Shown one piece after another: positions 37,101 through 49,400 of a stretch of DNA of 64,000 nt (position 1 is its first letter; the number at the start of each line of letters is the position of its first letter). A program made the position numbers and the translations under genes. Below the pieces are notes generated by a model. The model did no database searches. It was not told the origin of the DNA and saw only the letters and a program-made list of their open reading frames with translations. Source of the stretch: Oryzias latipes (lineage: Eukaryota; Chordata; Actinopteri; Beloniformes; Adrianichthyidae); contig NC_019879.2 of the NCBI RefSeq assembly GCF_002234675.1, forward strand, positions 3,654,619 through 3,718,618, in the 5' to 3' direction.

Positions 37101-39618
37101 GCGTTACGATACTGGTCCAGAATGTGTGAATTAGGGATTTCATTCTTCAGGCGCCAGGCGGTGCAGATATGAGACTCGGGAGAGTCAAAAGCTGCAGACG
37201 TGGGCGTGCGCACAATGTCTGCCCCGAGACTCTTCAGAACAGCCTCCTGGAACGCACGGGTGAGCAGGAAATGACCCACAGAGCGTTTCCTGAAAGTTCA
37301 TCAGCACACGTACTTGCCTTCTCCATGCTCATCTTCTCTGGCATAACAATAATGCATTTGTAGCCTTTGACAGCTGCGATGAGAGCGAGGCCGATACCTG
37401 CAAGCAACCACAAACTGGGGTTAGCATGAAGAGTCCCGACAGGATGACATGTTGACGCCATCACCTGTGTTTCCAGAAGTGGGCTCGATGATTGTGTCTC
37501 CCGGTTGGAGGATCCCGGCTCTCTCGGCGTCCTCCACCATCCGCAGAGCGATCCTGTCCTTGATGCTGCCTCCTGCACTGAAGAACTCACACTTGACCAC
37601 TAAACGCAGTCACGCAGAAGAAAAACGCAGCATCACCAGGTGTGACAAAAGGTCCAGGTCAAGAAGACATCACCATTATTTGTGTTGGTGCGGCACATGG
37701 AGAGTTCATGGTGCCCTGTTTTAATTTTACAAATACAGATGCTCCTAGAGATTTAATTCAACTTCCTTAAAACAAATCAACACAGAAGATATTTCAGTCA
37801 AGTCATTAACCCCATAAAAAACATGTTTAATGTCAGTCACTGCTCTATAAGGCTCGTTTTTTCTGCTCCACACTGATCAGTATTCACACAGGATATGACA
37901 TCACAGAATCCTTGATTTTGCAGGGGGGGGAAACAGGAAACAACTAAGCTTAAATTAACCATCATTTTAAGGATAAATGCAAAATAAAGTGATGAGGTTC
38001 ATAAAAATTAAAAAAATCTCATCCAAATCTCTTGGACAGTAAATCTTTAAAGCAGATTTGTCAATAAAATAACTGCATTAATTCTGTAACAGGCCCCCTT
38101 GTGGTCACTTGGAGAACTGAAACTAAAGTGTCTTTTAATTATTCTAAACTTTATTTTGATTTTTGTTGAAAGAGCGCCTTCGAATAAAACCAGAGCGTTG
38201 ATTTGAAAAACAAATGAAAGAAGGACTTCAGGGCTAGAGGACATTTTAAAGGGTACACAGCTTCAAAATAAGAAAAGAAAAAAGAAAAAGGAAATCTGGT
38301 CTCAAATAGCCTGAAGCTTCTCACTGGTGGTTTGCTTTTCCTTTTTTGGTCTGAAGAACAAGGCAGCTTTCACATGGCTGCCCTTTCCAAAAGGCTGGTC
38401 AAACAAAACCCCAACGTTCAGGGGAGTTACATGATACACCTGTTTTGACAGGTGAGGAGCAGGAAGCTGCAGGTACATGGAGTTAAACCCAACTTGGTCT
38501 TTTATTCTGTTAAAGGACTTTAAGACCAACTCAAACATCATCATTATTAAGATTTGACTTTTTCTATGCGATTGACACAATAAGATCAAAAACTCTCAGG
38601 AACAGTATCTGTGAAATTTCTTTTAAGTTGTACTTTTTCATTATTGTCAATGAAAAATTGACAATAATTATAAATTATTGTCCAAATATTGCAGTCCAAA
38701 TATTATAAATACTAAAATAGGAAAATATATTCTCTCAATAAAAAGGCTCAGATGCTGTTAAAATGTCCTATTTCTTTAATTAAAAAAATCATTAATTATC
38801 AATAAAAAGCCATTTACTTCCCTTTTGCACTTATGTGCGTTGTGTTTGCAAATTCTCATTGTTGCAATGAGCTTTCTTCATTAAAAGATCAATAAAAAGC
38901 AAAACAAACACCTCGGAAAAGCTTTTAAACTTCTAAATGTAGTTGCTTTTAGGTCAATGAAAGCTATTTCCTATATGTTTTTTTTAATTCATTCCACATC
39001 TTTCAGAGAAAACTCAGATGTTATCAGAGGATTCTGTTCTTCTTTCAAACTTTCTGAATCCATTTTTGCTTTGTTAGCATCTGAATGGTCCTGGCTCTAC
39101 TTCCTGTACTCACAGACTTCACACTTGAGCCCAAATTCCTTTGGAATTTTGTTCAGGCGGATCAGAGGCGTGTGTCCGATGTGGTCCAAGACGCTGGGGA
39201 GGATGCTGGCCGGTTTGGGGCTGCCGTGGATGGAGGAGAGAACATCCATGAGAGGTGAAAACCCATTGGAAGTCCTCCAGATGCTGAGCTGGTCGCTGTG
39301 TGCGTCGCACAAGCGTCAGCGGGGTTCTTACCGCTCTGGGTGGCTGTGAGGTGACTCGGAAACGGGAGCGCCGGGTCTCCAGGTGCACCTGCTGGGCAAA
39401 TCCGGACGGATCCATTTCAACCCCGCGTTCCTCTGCTCGCCGGTGCCGTTTTCTCCAGCATCCCCGTGCGGTTTGAGGCTTTCCTCGTCACGACCGCTGT
39501 GGAGCGTTCCAGCAGCACTGCCTCTGCCAGAGCAGGTCTCTCCATGGGTCAGGTCAGCAGCAGGTGGACAGGCGGATTGACCGTCTTCCAAGCAGGAGGT
39601 CGCAGACACAGATGGCAT
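31145..39618 (-). CDS. cbs: cystathionine beta-synthase
   Basis: PLP enzyme condensing serine and homocysteine to cystathionine, also an H2S source; cytosolic. Coding exons, 5' to 3': 39332-39618, 39114-39220, 37465-37599, 37318-37397, 37042-37246, 35712-35803, 35445-35564, 35286-35370, 35104-35209, 33726-33803, 33518-33652, 33310-33418, 32715-32799, 31145-31269. They join in frame to 582 aa (human 551). Residues 1-68 are variable. SRCTW...SESPH gives the haem ligands Cys78 and His91 with the human spacing. AGGSIKDR has the PLP Lys145, followed by the phosphate-loop [12 protein letters not shown] and [10 protein letters not shown]. The C-terminal CBS (Bateman) pair spans about 440-580 ([32 protein letters not shown]), the site of AdoMet regulation. 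Introns 4 and 6 use GC donors. Human CPGC is CPDV here. ATG 39618 is 7 nt after an acceptor, so a non-coding exon lies upstream. The exon 9-10 junction (Ile for the usual Met) is the least certain. Confidence 0.95.
31404..32339. mobile_element. TIR DNA transposon remnant in last cbs intron
   Basis: The left end is TATGACGGAGTTTTAGGGCC and the right end is GCCCTAAAACTCTGTCGTA, imperfect inverted repeats over about 20 bp, each followed inward by A/T runs. It is about 936 bp with no transposase frame. The inner right part has GTAAATTTGCGAC and TCGTAAATTT-like repeats. It lies between the last two cbs coding exons. The superfamily is not determined. Confidence 0.6.
32859..33285. mobile_element. 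TIR MITE filling cbs intron 12
   Basis: The left end CTGAAGCTACGTTCACGTCGCCC and the right end (reverse complement CTAAAGCTGCGTTCACACAACCC) are inverted repeats of a common fish MITE type. The element covers about 427 of the 510 bases between the exons at 33310-33418 and 32715-32799. Its right end lies only some 24 bases from the donor site of the upstream exon. Confidence 0.6.
33862..34067. mobile_element. piggyBac-type MITE, copy 4 (cbs intron 9)
   Basis: Starts CCCTTGTGCTATCTTAG and ends CCTAGGATAGCACAAGGG. It has a complete family interior in the opposite orientation to copies 1-3 (GTGTTCTCCCTACC, GTAATCCATGGACACCAG). The flanks TATAG and TTAC are decayed from TTAA. Confidence 0.75.
34068..34651. 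mobile_element. palindromic MITE with a 45-bp perfect hairpin
   Basis: Outer inverted repeats lie at 34068-34115 (TACCATGGTCTGGGTG..., GATTCTGATTGGCTGCTGG) and 34604-34651 (CCAGCAGCCAATCAGAATC...GGACCATGGTA), almost identical over 48 bp. A second pair, 34125-34169 and 34209-34253, is a perfect 45-bp inverted repeat around a 39-bp loop. TACCATGGTC occurs a third time at 34259. It has no ORF and abuts the piggyBac-type MITE with no gap, in cbs intron 9. Confidence 0.7.
36090..36500. repeat. degenerate GAATT/GAACT-rich array in cbs intron
   Basis: Dense imperfect repeats of TGAATTGAACTGAA and related 5-10-mers, with a smaller block at about 36936-36988. The order is too decayed to give a unit length. 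Confidence 0.6.
36590..36850 (-). repeat. dispersed repeat pair member (mate at 25440-25760)
   Basis: GATCAAAGTTGACCATAAAT, CTTTGAAGGACC-like AGGATTTGAAGGACC, AGTCATAGCTGGAAAA and GAGCTGAACATTTGAAC are the reverse of the plus copy at 25.5 kb. Confidence 0.55.
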
Positions 39619-40017
39619 GACTAACCTGCAAAAAGACCAGACCAAGACTTTGGAGTTTCACAATAAACTTCCAAATTTCAGCGATAAAAAACAGGAAAAA
39701 CTGTTTGATTCCATCTATTAACACTCATAACCTTTCTGCTGGTTTCTACTATGTTTTGGGGGAAAAAAAGAATTAATTGTTCATTTGTAAGTGTTGTTTT
39801 TTGGACATCTAAATTCAAAGTCCAATCGGCAAAAATAAAAATGTGATAGTTAGAGCAGGAGCATCCTGGTTTTTTGTAGAGCATAAAACAGAATTGTTGT
39901 TTAAAAAAAGTTTTTTTTCCCTCATTTACACAACAAGAAAATTGTGTTTCAACTTTTCCCGACCTCATTACTCACTTCAGCTCCAGCGGCTCAGGAAAAA
40001 CTTGTGCAATATCCATG

Positions 40018-40096
40018 TTCTGAACCCGCTGATTCCCCTTTGGGGTCACAGGGTTGCTGTCAAACCAGCTACTGTTAGGCGAAGGCAAGGTACACC
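40018..40096 (+). repeat. fragment of the common fish SINE-like repeat
   Basis: CCGCTGATTCCCCTTTGGGGTCACAGGG, then AACCAGCTACTGTTAGGCGAAGGCAAGGTACACCCT. Confidence 0.55.
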
Positions 40097-40116
40097 CTCA
40101 TATATGTATATAAATA

Positions 40117-40270
40117 TATATCTGGATGGATGGATAGACGGATGGATGGATGGACGGACAGACAGACAGATAGACAGATAGATAGATAGATAGGTAGATA
40201 GATAGATAGATAGATAGACAGACAAACGGACGGACGGACGGACGGAAAGACAGACAGACAGATAGATAGA
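40117..40270. repeat. mixed GGAT/GACA/GATA/GGAC tetranucleotide array
   Basis: Runs of GGAT (40122-40155), GACA and GATA (40155-40218), GGAC (40224-40247), then GACA/GATA again to 40270. Confidence 0.9.
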
Positions 40271-41971
40271 AAGAACTGGGATGAGTTTTTCAGAAAAAAA
40301 ATTGGATTACATAGAAAATAAACCCTTTTTATTAAAAAAAAGATCCAACTTTTTGACAGTAAAGCTCATGATTTACACAGAATTATAAATTTTGACAGTT
40401 TTTTAAACAGCATTACTGCTTTTATTTTCACATAGTGGTTGCCATGGAGACTTATAGACCTATTGAAGGATTGCAGCATAAAAATGAGTTTTAATTACCA
40501 GCATATCAGCTTATAGACACAATAAACCCTAAAGGGTGCAGCCCTTTTCTAAGAATATAGGTCTACAATAGTCAATCAAAGTAAAGAAAATGAGGCGTTT
40601 ACAGAAGTCTTAACATGAATCCACATTTTTTATTGTATTTTTGCGTGGATTTCATTTGTAAAGTGAATGTAAACAGAACTTACTGCAGGCTGAGCGCTCC
40701 TGTGGCACTTCCAAAGACTTCCACACAAAGACTCTCATTCCCAGGGCCAAACATGTGTGGGGGTTTGGGGACTTTAGGCAGGGGGACCAAACCACTGAGA
40801 GGCAAATTAGGGGGTTGACCCGTTCTGAATTTGAAGGCACTTGGATTTTTACTGTTGTCATTATTACTGCTGGCACCAATTCATATTTTTTTCTTCGGAG
40901 CGGTTGAGTTATTGTTTGGGAAAAAAGCAGCTCACTGCCATCCACAACCGTCTGTTGAGGCAAATTTGGGAACTTCTCACTCCCTAATCCCCCTTTGGAA
41001 TTCCACTGGGTGTAAAATCCCAGATTAAACTATAAACAATTACTTTTAGGCAGAGAACTGTGAAGCCAAACAGATTGAAACGTGGCCCCTATCGGCTTCA
41101 TCCAACCAGTCTGTGTGTTTGTAGAGATCAGGCCATCATTAACACCAAGAAAGTCGTCTTTTTCACCACTTTCTTAATGTTTAATTTACTTTATCTCAGC
41201 TGTTTTCTTTTAGTTTTTACTTTCTGGTCATTTTCTTAAAAACTGATTCTCAAAAAAATCACAAGAGCAATATACAAGTAAAAAGAAACTACATTTTATG
41301 CAAATTAGGTTTGAGAAAAAACCACAGAAATGTTGTTTCTGCTGCAGACTGAATTGTTTTTACTTGAGTTGGTGACTCACGGTGTCAAAGGGGAATTGTG
41401 GGGGTATTGAACAGCTATTAATAGGTGTCAGTGAGGATGACAGGTTCAGCCCCAGAAAGGCAGGAGGAACCAGCTGAACTGACTCCAGATCCCAGTATTT
41501 TTATCAGTGACATGTGGGATCGTCCTGCCAACACTTGTCAAGGCTGTCCTCTGTCTTATGGGAGGGGGCCCATACCATGAAACTCCAATGTTCGTTTACC
41601 ATATTGATGTGGTATTTTTTCTCCTTAAAGTTTCATCCATTAAAAACCCCCGTTTTTACTGTTTTCCTGTCCATTTTTAGTTGATTTCTACTTCTAAAAT
41701 ATGCTCAGATTCCCCCAATGCTCCTTCCACCTGAGTTCAGGTAACGATTAATCAATTTCATCAATTAATAGGTTTATAGTCTTATAATCCTACTAGGTTG
41801 ATCTTTTTGAGTTTTTACTCGACCTAAACGTTCATAAAATCCTTTCAATATAAAATAAACCTATTTTATCGATCTTATAAAAAAATACATTTGGATTGAA
41901 AATAGGTAGGTTTGTTTTACCATAACAAAAACGACCAATTACAGCGGACAACACACGTGTGATGTCATTAA

Positions 41972-42093
41972 CCCTTGTGCTATCTTAGATGTCCCCACCC
42001 TTACATTGACGTGTTCTCCCTACCATGACAAAGGTGGATAAAGGTGGAAAGATTTCATGTAATCCATGGACACCAGTGAAGATCACAAATCAT
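41972..42093. mobile_element. piggyBac-type MITE, copy 5, left half only
   Basis: TTAA (41968-41971) then CCCTTGTGCTATCTTAG and the family interior to GATCACAAATCAT, where homology stops abruptly. Confidence 0.65.
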
Positions 42094-42264
42094 CATTCCC
42101 ATGATGGGAATTGAAGGACGATTTGATCCCATTGCAACCACACCAATATTTTCAAGGGACCTCCAGATCCCGCCTGGACTACAACCTATCCACGACTTTA
42201 CCCAAAGATTACTGACAAGACTCCCCTCCACCCCCCCTAGCCTAGTCCTGATCCCTAAGCTTAA

Positions 42265-42453
42265 CCCTTGTGATATCCTAGGCACTTTAACATTGGAAGC
42301 GGGGTCATCTGGACCCCACAAGAGAGTGCAATAAACCTTTTTTCTTCAGTGATCTTCACTGGTGTCCATGGATTACATGAAATCCTCTCCACCTTTGTCA
42401 TGGTAGGGAGAACACGTTGATGGTCATCTTGACCCCATAGGACAGCACAAGGG
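42265..42453. mobile_element. piggyBac-type MITE, copy 6, intact ends
   Basis: TTAA on both sides (42261-42264 and 42454-42457). Ends CCCTTGTGATATCC and GGACAGCACAAGGG. It is 189 bp, the same length as copy 3. The 167 bp between copies 5 and 6 (42094-42260) match nothing else I recognise. Confidence 0.75.
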
Positions 42454-42459
42454 TTAAAC

Positions 42460-43000
42460 CTTACCCTTTAGTTGGGGTAACTATGGTAAACTGGGGTTCT
42501 GTCCCCTACTCTCATCTACTTCTACTCTCTTTCTCTTCTCTATTCTTGATCATTATTCATCATTTAGTTCTCCATGCCTCTGTTTGGTGCAGTGCGATTC
42601 ATGTTCTGTCCCTCCTTCCCACCCCCCAGGAGGGGAGTGCTTCCAGATTCCAGTTGGCTCGTCTGTGCTCCTGTACCTGACCATGTACCTCGTCTGTACT
42701 ACTGCTCCTGCACTAGTTGTAGAGTTAGATAAGTTAATTCTTCTCTATGAGTTCTGGTAAATTGCATGTCCGTCCTGGGGGAGGATCCCTCCTTCACATG
42801 GACACCCCTGAGGTTTCTACGTTTTTTCTGGAATACAATTTCTTTAGGAGTTTTTCCTTAACGCGAAACTTAACTATTGAATTGTATGTAATCATGATCC
42901 TTTTTATTTTATGTTTAACTCTACATTTATCCCCACAAAGCCCATCGAGGCGACTGTTGTTCTGATTTTGGGCTATACAAATAAAATTGAATTGAAGTAT
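42460..43000 (+). repeat. dispersed fish repeat, LINE-3'-end-like, second copy
   Basis: GGGGTAACTATGG, CTGTTTGGTGCAGTGCGATTC, CCAGGAGGGGAGTG, CCTGGGGGAGGATCCCTCC and CCCATCGAGGCGACTGTTGTT match the reverse of 17400-18060. It ends with the TTGAATTGAA tail. Confidence 0.65.
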
Positions 43001-43172
43001 AAATGAACGGTTATAGCCCTAGTCTTACACCATGACTTGTATTTTGGAGATTAACAAGAAATGTTAAAAATACAAACAGGATTAGCGATGGTGCTGGACA
43101 TTTAGCATCTGAAGTCCCTGCAGGAGGATTTCACATAGATTACCTTTGGATACCAACAGTGAATGTGAAATG

Positions 43173-43178
43173 TTTATT
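43173..43178 (-). terminator. putative u2af1 polyadenylation signal
   Basis: AATAAA on the minus strand about 245 bases after the u2af1 stop codon, the first such site downstream. Confidence 0.5.
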
Positions 43179-43421
43179 TAAAAAAATAAAAGCGCCCTTT
43201 GACAAAATTTCTATAAAATATAGCAGTATGTTTAAGATACACCGGGGAAAGAATCTGTTTTGTTAAGCAAGGATTTAAAATTTAATGGTCATTTTCCAAA
43301 TAACAAAGCTCCAGCTTTAAAACATCTCAGTCATTCCTACAACAGATCTTGTAGGACAACTTTAAAAAAAGACAAGTGTGTATTCAGAAGGGGGAGGAGG
43401 ATGGGGGGTCCGGGCTGTGGC

Positions 43422-46400
43422 TCAGAACCGCCCGGAGCGTTCCCGGTCTCTGGAGCGCCGCCTCTTGTGATCGTGTTCTGCCTTTCGACCTCTGTCCCTG
43501 GAGCCGGACTGCCTGTCTCTTGAGCGGGGTCTTTGGCGGCTGCAGAGACAGAAGAGAGGAGCGTTTTTTTCTGCGGCGGCTGCATTTGCTCAAGTTTCTG
43601 AGAGTCCCGGCGACGTTCGGACCTCTTCCTGCGGTGGCCGTACAGCTGTCTCCTCAGGTCACGTGAGATGGGCTTCAGATGCATGAAGTTGCAGAAACCC
43701 CCGCGGGTGCAACCCCTGCAGAGAGCACCCAAAAAAAAAAAAGGATTATTCTTTGTCTCGGCCTCCATCTTTGCATCCTCAGCCCCTCATGTCCTCCTTA
43801 AAGATCCTCTTTAAACTTCATCTAAGTTCTTGTTTTTTTCCTGGCAGCTCAAATCCTGATTAAAAAAATAAAAATAAAAAAACTGGAGAAAACACTGAAA
43901 TATCTCTAAACCTATAAAGTAAAAAACGAGACAAAAATAAACACAAAAAATATAAAATCAAGAAATAAGTAAATAAACGCATAAAAAATAAAAAGAATAA
44001 TATGTAAAAGAAATAAAAATCAAAGAAATAAAAAAATAACTTTTTTGCACCATATAAAAAAAATCGAATAAAATCAACCTAATAAAATCAATAAATAAAA
44101 AGAATAAAATAACAAGAACTACATAAATAAAAAATAACTTTTTTACATCATGTAAAACATTAAATAGAATAAAAAACGAATATTAAAATCACTAAATAAA
44201 AAGAACGAGATAGATTAAAAATAACAAAATTTAAATAAATAAATAACTTTTTAGGATAGTTTAAAAATTAAATTAAATAAAAAATGAATTATAAAATCCC
44301 TAAATAAAAAGAAAAAAATAGATTAAAAAATAACAAAAGTTAAATAATTAAAAAATAACTTTTTTGCATTGTTTAAATAAATAAATGTAAATACACAAAA
44401 CACCAAAATGTGTTCAATCAGTAAAATATAAGCAGAAAAAAATATAAATGTGAAAAGTAAAACAAATATAAAAAAAAACTGAATTTGTTAAAGTTTGAGA
44501 AGCTTTTTTCCCTCTTTGTTTTATGTGACCATAACCATCTCGTGTGACGTTTTTGACTCACCCCGTCTCATACTGGTGACAGCAGGCTTCTCTGAAGTCT
44601 GTGACGGGGGAGAGCTCGGCGTGGATGGGCTGCCCGTTGAACCAGCGGTTGTTCAGGTCCAGCATGGCCTTCTCTGCATCCTCCTCCTTGCGGAACTAAG
44701 AGGAACCATCGCCAAACGGAAGGTCAAAGAGGTCCGCGGCAGCGTCAACACATCAGAGTGCGGGACTCTGCCTCACCTTCACGTAAACGTTTCCAACCAG
44801 ATGGTCCCCGAGGTTGTCGCACACGTTCATTTCTTCCACTTCGCCATACTTTTCCTCCATTTCTGTGAAGACCTCCTACGGAGGTTCAAGAAGAAAACTT
44901 TACCTGACAAGAAGGCGGTTTATCGGGTGTCCCGCAAAGCAGGAAATAAAACGGGACCATCTGCTACACCGCTTTGTTAGGACAAGCCATTTCAAGGGGA
45001 TGTTATTTCTGCCATTTATGTACCAAAACCTGCTGGTACAGTATTTGGAGAAAAGACACCCAAAAATGTATGCTAAATAATAAGATGAAAGAAGCTTCTT
45101 TAAAAATAATGCACAAAATTTACCCCACCAATCAATTCATGCTAAGATGCATTAAAACAATTGAACACCCAGAAACACTTAACCATCTTTTTTTTTTTTT
45201 TTGAATAGTACTGAAAGTAGATGTCTTTGGGAAAAGTGTTTATCAAAGAACAAATTCACCCCAACTTCACTCTGAAATTTGAACATATACTTTTTGGCTT
45301 TCACAGTAACAAACTTTTAATTAATTAATCTTATTATAATGTGGCAAACTTTATATCCTTAAATGCAAATTCTCATCATCTTCTATTTTCTTCCACATAT
45401 TAATCAAACAAATGGAAAAGCATCTGTAAAAGCCTTCATCTGAAAGCTGTATGTTTATATGAAAGTTGTAGAGCCTTGAATGTTTTGGTGTAAAATGTGT
45501 GTTATATGTACGGTTTTTGCTCCCCAAGCATATTTGAATTTGATTTGGTAAAATTGTGTTTTGTACTTCCATTTTGTGCGATAAAGTTGTAAAAAAGTTG
45601 TTTTAGTTTAGTCTGTTTAGTTAGTTTAGTATTTTCCAATTGAATTTTATTAACCTTTTTGATTTTATGTTTACTTTACAATTACCGGTACGAAGCCCAT
45701 GGAGACGACTGTTGTTGGGATTTTGGGTAACACAAAAAAAAATTGAATTGAATTTTAAAAAAAAACAAGGTAATTTCAATAGTCCTATTCTATTCCATCA
45801 AACTCTGGTCTGCTGCAAGACGCCAGTTTACTCCAAGATCAAAGTTTCTTTTTTAATTGAACTAAACTCCATCTTGCATTGACAACAGCTGCTTTTTGCC
45901 TGAAACAATCTCTAACAGCTTCTTTTAAAACTGAAACCGACTCAGACGTGAGGTTTGGCGTTTTCGCCGCTGCAGGAAGTCCGAGTGACACAAAGAGACG
46001 CAGCTTCCTGGAGTTAAAGCTGACTCAGCGTCTTCTCCAAACATCGTCGAGCGACCCTCTGCCTGTTTTTCTTCCACTTTATAACAGATTCATGTTCACA
46101 GACACAGCCAACGTTTCTTTACCTCAAAGAACTCGTCATAATGTTCCTGCATCTCCACGTCACTGACGTTAGCTAAGGAGAAAAGGAGGAAAAGGGGATG
46201 AGAAAAAACAAAGCAACACATCTTATGTTTGCCTCAATAAATGAGACGGATAAAAAGACCAAATGTATGGCTTCCTTTCTTTATGCATGCATCTGTTTCA
46301 ACGTTACACGTGACCCCTTTTACCTGTCGACAGGTGCAGAAGTCTTACTGTCGGTCAAAAGGATCATTTGAGTTCTTTGGTCTTTTTGGAAACATTAAAA

Positions 46401-49400
46401 TTACAAAATGATGAAAGATTTCATTCAGCTGCTTTTTTTTTTTTTTTACTTTTCAGTGTCTATTTATCCCCAGATCACAAAGACGAAGCAACTTCAAGAA
46501 AATAGAAAAAATTAACAAAAACAAAAAATAGTCAGGATCAAGTTATGAAGCTACTTCCTCCTAACACAAAACCTTTCTTACACATCACCATCCGACATAC
46601 GTGTTACGGCAGAAGTGTTGTTTATTTACATTTTGTTTACATTTATTGTTGCTTACAGGGTATCAGACAAGCATTGCTTTGATGCAGGCAGGCGTGAAGA
46701 CAAAGAATGACAGCACATCAAGGGTTAAAGTCCCTCAGTGGCCTTAAGGAACTCCATTACAACAGCACAACAGAGATCTAAACACTACAGTTTTCTACTC
46801 CCTGTAAAAAGAGCTATTAAAAATACAGTTTAAAAAAAACAAACAAGTATTGAGCTTTAGAAGGTTGATGTGAAGGGCTCAAAGAGTGACACACCAGGTG
46901 TGCTTCACTGCAGGTTTCATTCTTCAGAATCCCGCTATCATCTCCACCTTTCCAACATTCTGATCTGAAGACATGAAATCAAAGCCTTTTATGGTGTGTA
47001 AAAAAAAAAGAAGATACAAATAATCAGAAGTAAAGCAAACCTGCCGGGGTAAAAAGCCTGACGAATCCTTTAGATTGCAGATTAATAAAATGTTTCTTAA
47101 TCACAGCTTTGTTGGTCATTTGTGTTTCTCAGGATCCGACTAAAGCTATGGTTGAATAAACATCTCTTGGTGAAGTGAAGCTGTTCTTTAGAAGTTAAAG
47201 ACGAGAATGAAAATGGATCTAAAAAACATTTCAAATCGGTTTGATCAAAAACAGAATTGATTCAATCTTGTTGAAATTTCATGCATTTCGTGTAACATTC
47301 TGGGATTTCTTAAGCCTCAGAGAAACAACATGAAGGGAATGACGGATTTATTCATCTGTGTGTTTTTGATCAGATTAGACGAATAAAGAAATTTGACTTC
47401 ACTGGTGAACTGAAGCGGTTTTGATCTCTTGTGTTGCCACAAACAGAAAAAAACAGCTTCATTTTTGACAATAATATTCCGCTCGCGTGTTGTCAACTCG
47501 TGTTTGTGCCCTTTTGTGTAAACCACACATAAAGAGGAATTTACACAAGCTGTACAACTCTACTAAATCATTAATTGACTTAAAGATAGGAAAGAAGGAT
47601 AGAGACACTTACTCGATTCAATTCTCTGTACGTCCATGGTTGAAATCTGCCTTGGTGGTTGGATGTTTCCATCAGAAAGTGGTCTTTGCTACGCCTCGAA
47701 ATGCAAGTTTAAAATCGATGTCCTTGTGTCTGTATTTTACCCTCAAAAAGAAAAAAACAACAACAACTTCATAACCACTTTCGCCACTGAAAATCAGTAA
47801 CTCACGAGGATCGCCAACTGGTTTGAAGGCAGAGCCTTCAGATCGCTCGTTTGGACGCTTGACTTATGGCCGACGATGCAGTCCTGATCGAAATCTTTAG
47901 ACCAGCTTAAAAAAAATGCAAGAATAATAAGCATTTGACACAGCTGGACCTCAATACAGAGCTTCAAAGTGCATAAAGCAGACAAATGGAGCTTCATGCT
48001 TTCAGCTGCCAGTGTTTTAAAAATAATTGTCATCAGCTGATCAAAAGTGTACAGCTTTTAAATGCCAGAATTAGTGCCAAAATGTGCAAGTTGTGTTATT
48101 TTGTATCAAGTAATTGTCCTATCAAGGTCTCTGGATGGTAAAGCCACAAAAAAAAAGCTCCATTTCGTTGAGCGTGGTAGGACAGCTGAGCTGCGTAACC
48201 CTTGTTCTATCTTGTGGGGTCAAAATGACCCCACCCTTACGTTGACGCGTTATCCCTACCATGACAAAGGTGGAGAGGATTTCATGTAATCCATGGACAC
48301 CAGTGAAGATCGCAAATCATTGAAGAAAAAAGGTTCAGCGCACTGTCTAGTGGGGTCATCTGGACCCCACAAGACCACAGAGAAGCTCACTGGAGACCCA
48401 AAACCAGCGTGTACAGTCAAACCTTAGTGTCCCCATCATATTTCATCATCATATGTTGTTAAAGTTTGAGAAGCTTTAGGGTTTCGGGTTAGGGTCAACA
48501 TCATATGTTTCGCAACTCCGTCCTCTCACAAACCTGCATTTTCCCCCCCAGAAATTCAACTCATCGTCGAGGCTTTCAGAGCCCTGATAATGAGGGTTCA
48601 CACTGGGTTTGGCAGGAAGACATGAAGCATGCTGGACGGTGGGGAAACCCAGATTTAGACGGTCCTCATTCAGCCACTGCTGTATATGATCCGTGCCATC
48701 GTTTATGCCGCAGCAGGTTAGCGTCCTGCGTGTGCAATGACCCGTGAAAATCGTCCCGGTTTTGTTTCCTACAGAGGCTCATTCATTCCTTTGACCTGGA
48801 TAACCCGGAAAACAGTGACAAAAGCAATCAATTAAAAGTGTTTTTTGATAGCTGGTCCCTCTTTTTTCATTTTTTTTATTTTTATTATTATTTTAGTTTT
48901 GTCGTCTGTACTTTTTTATCCACTGCTAAGATTATTTGAGATTGTTTTTTTTAAAAGCATGAGATGAATAGTTGCAGAGGGGACAAGTTCACCACAGACT
49001 GATGATTTAAAAAAAAAAAAGATCTTTCGCAAAAATATTTCAATAACATTTTAGGATGTTAAAAGCTCAGTTTGGTATCAGACTGAGGAAAGATGCAGTC
49101 ATCCTCTCCAATCTCCCACTTACAGGTCACACCTTCCATGGACTGGGCGGTGTTCTGAGGGTTCCTGTAAATGTTGAGCATCGCAACCGTCTGAAAGAAG
49201 AGCAGAAGACAAAGGATTTATTTTCGGGTGCATGGGAGGAATTAAAAGTTTATTAATTCGATTTCTTTTCATGCAAACAACTCAGATTTATGGAACAATC
49301 AAGAATCAATGGAGCATCTGCTCTCTGGTACTAAAGCTGCTGCTTAATTTGCAGGATTTTTTCTTCAAGGTGTGTAATGTTGACTTTACAGACCCGCTTC

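Larger units (their letters stand above)
39627..43172. other. intergenic region between cbs and u2af1
   Basis: The non-coding first exon and promoter of cbs should lie here, because the first coding exon has an acceptor (TTTTTGCAG) at 39626, but I could not place them. The stretch holds a SINE fragment (40018-40096), tetranucleotide repeats (40117-40270), two MITE copies (41972-42453) and a LINE-3'-like repeat (about 42460-43000). Nothing was recognised in 40280-41960. Confidence 0.5.

Noticed and set aside
44495-45080. Plus-strand ORFs of 88 to 161 aa
   Set aside because: Antisense shadows of u2af1 exons at 44562-44695 and 44777-44875.
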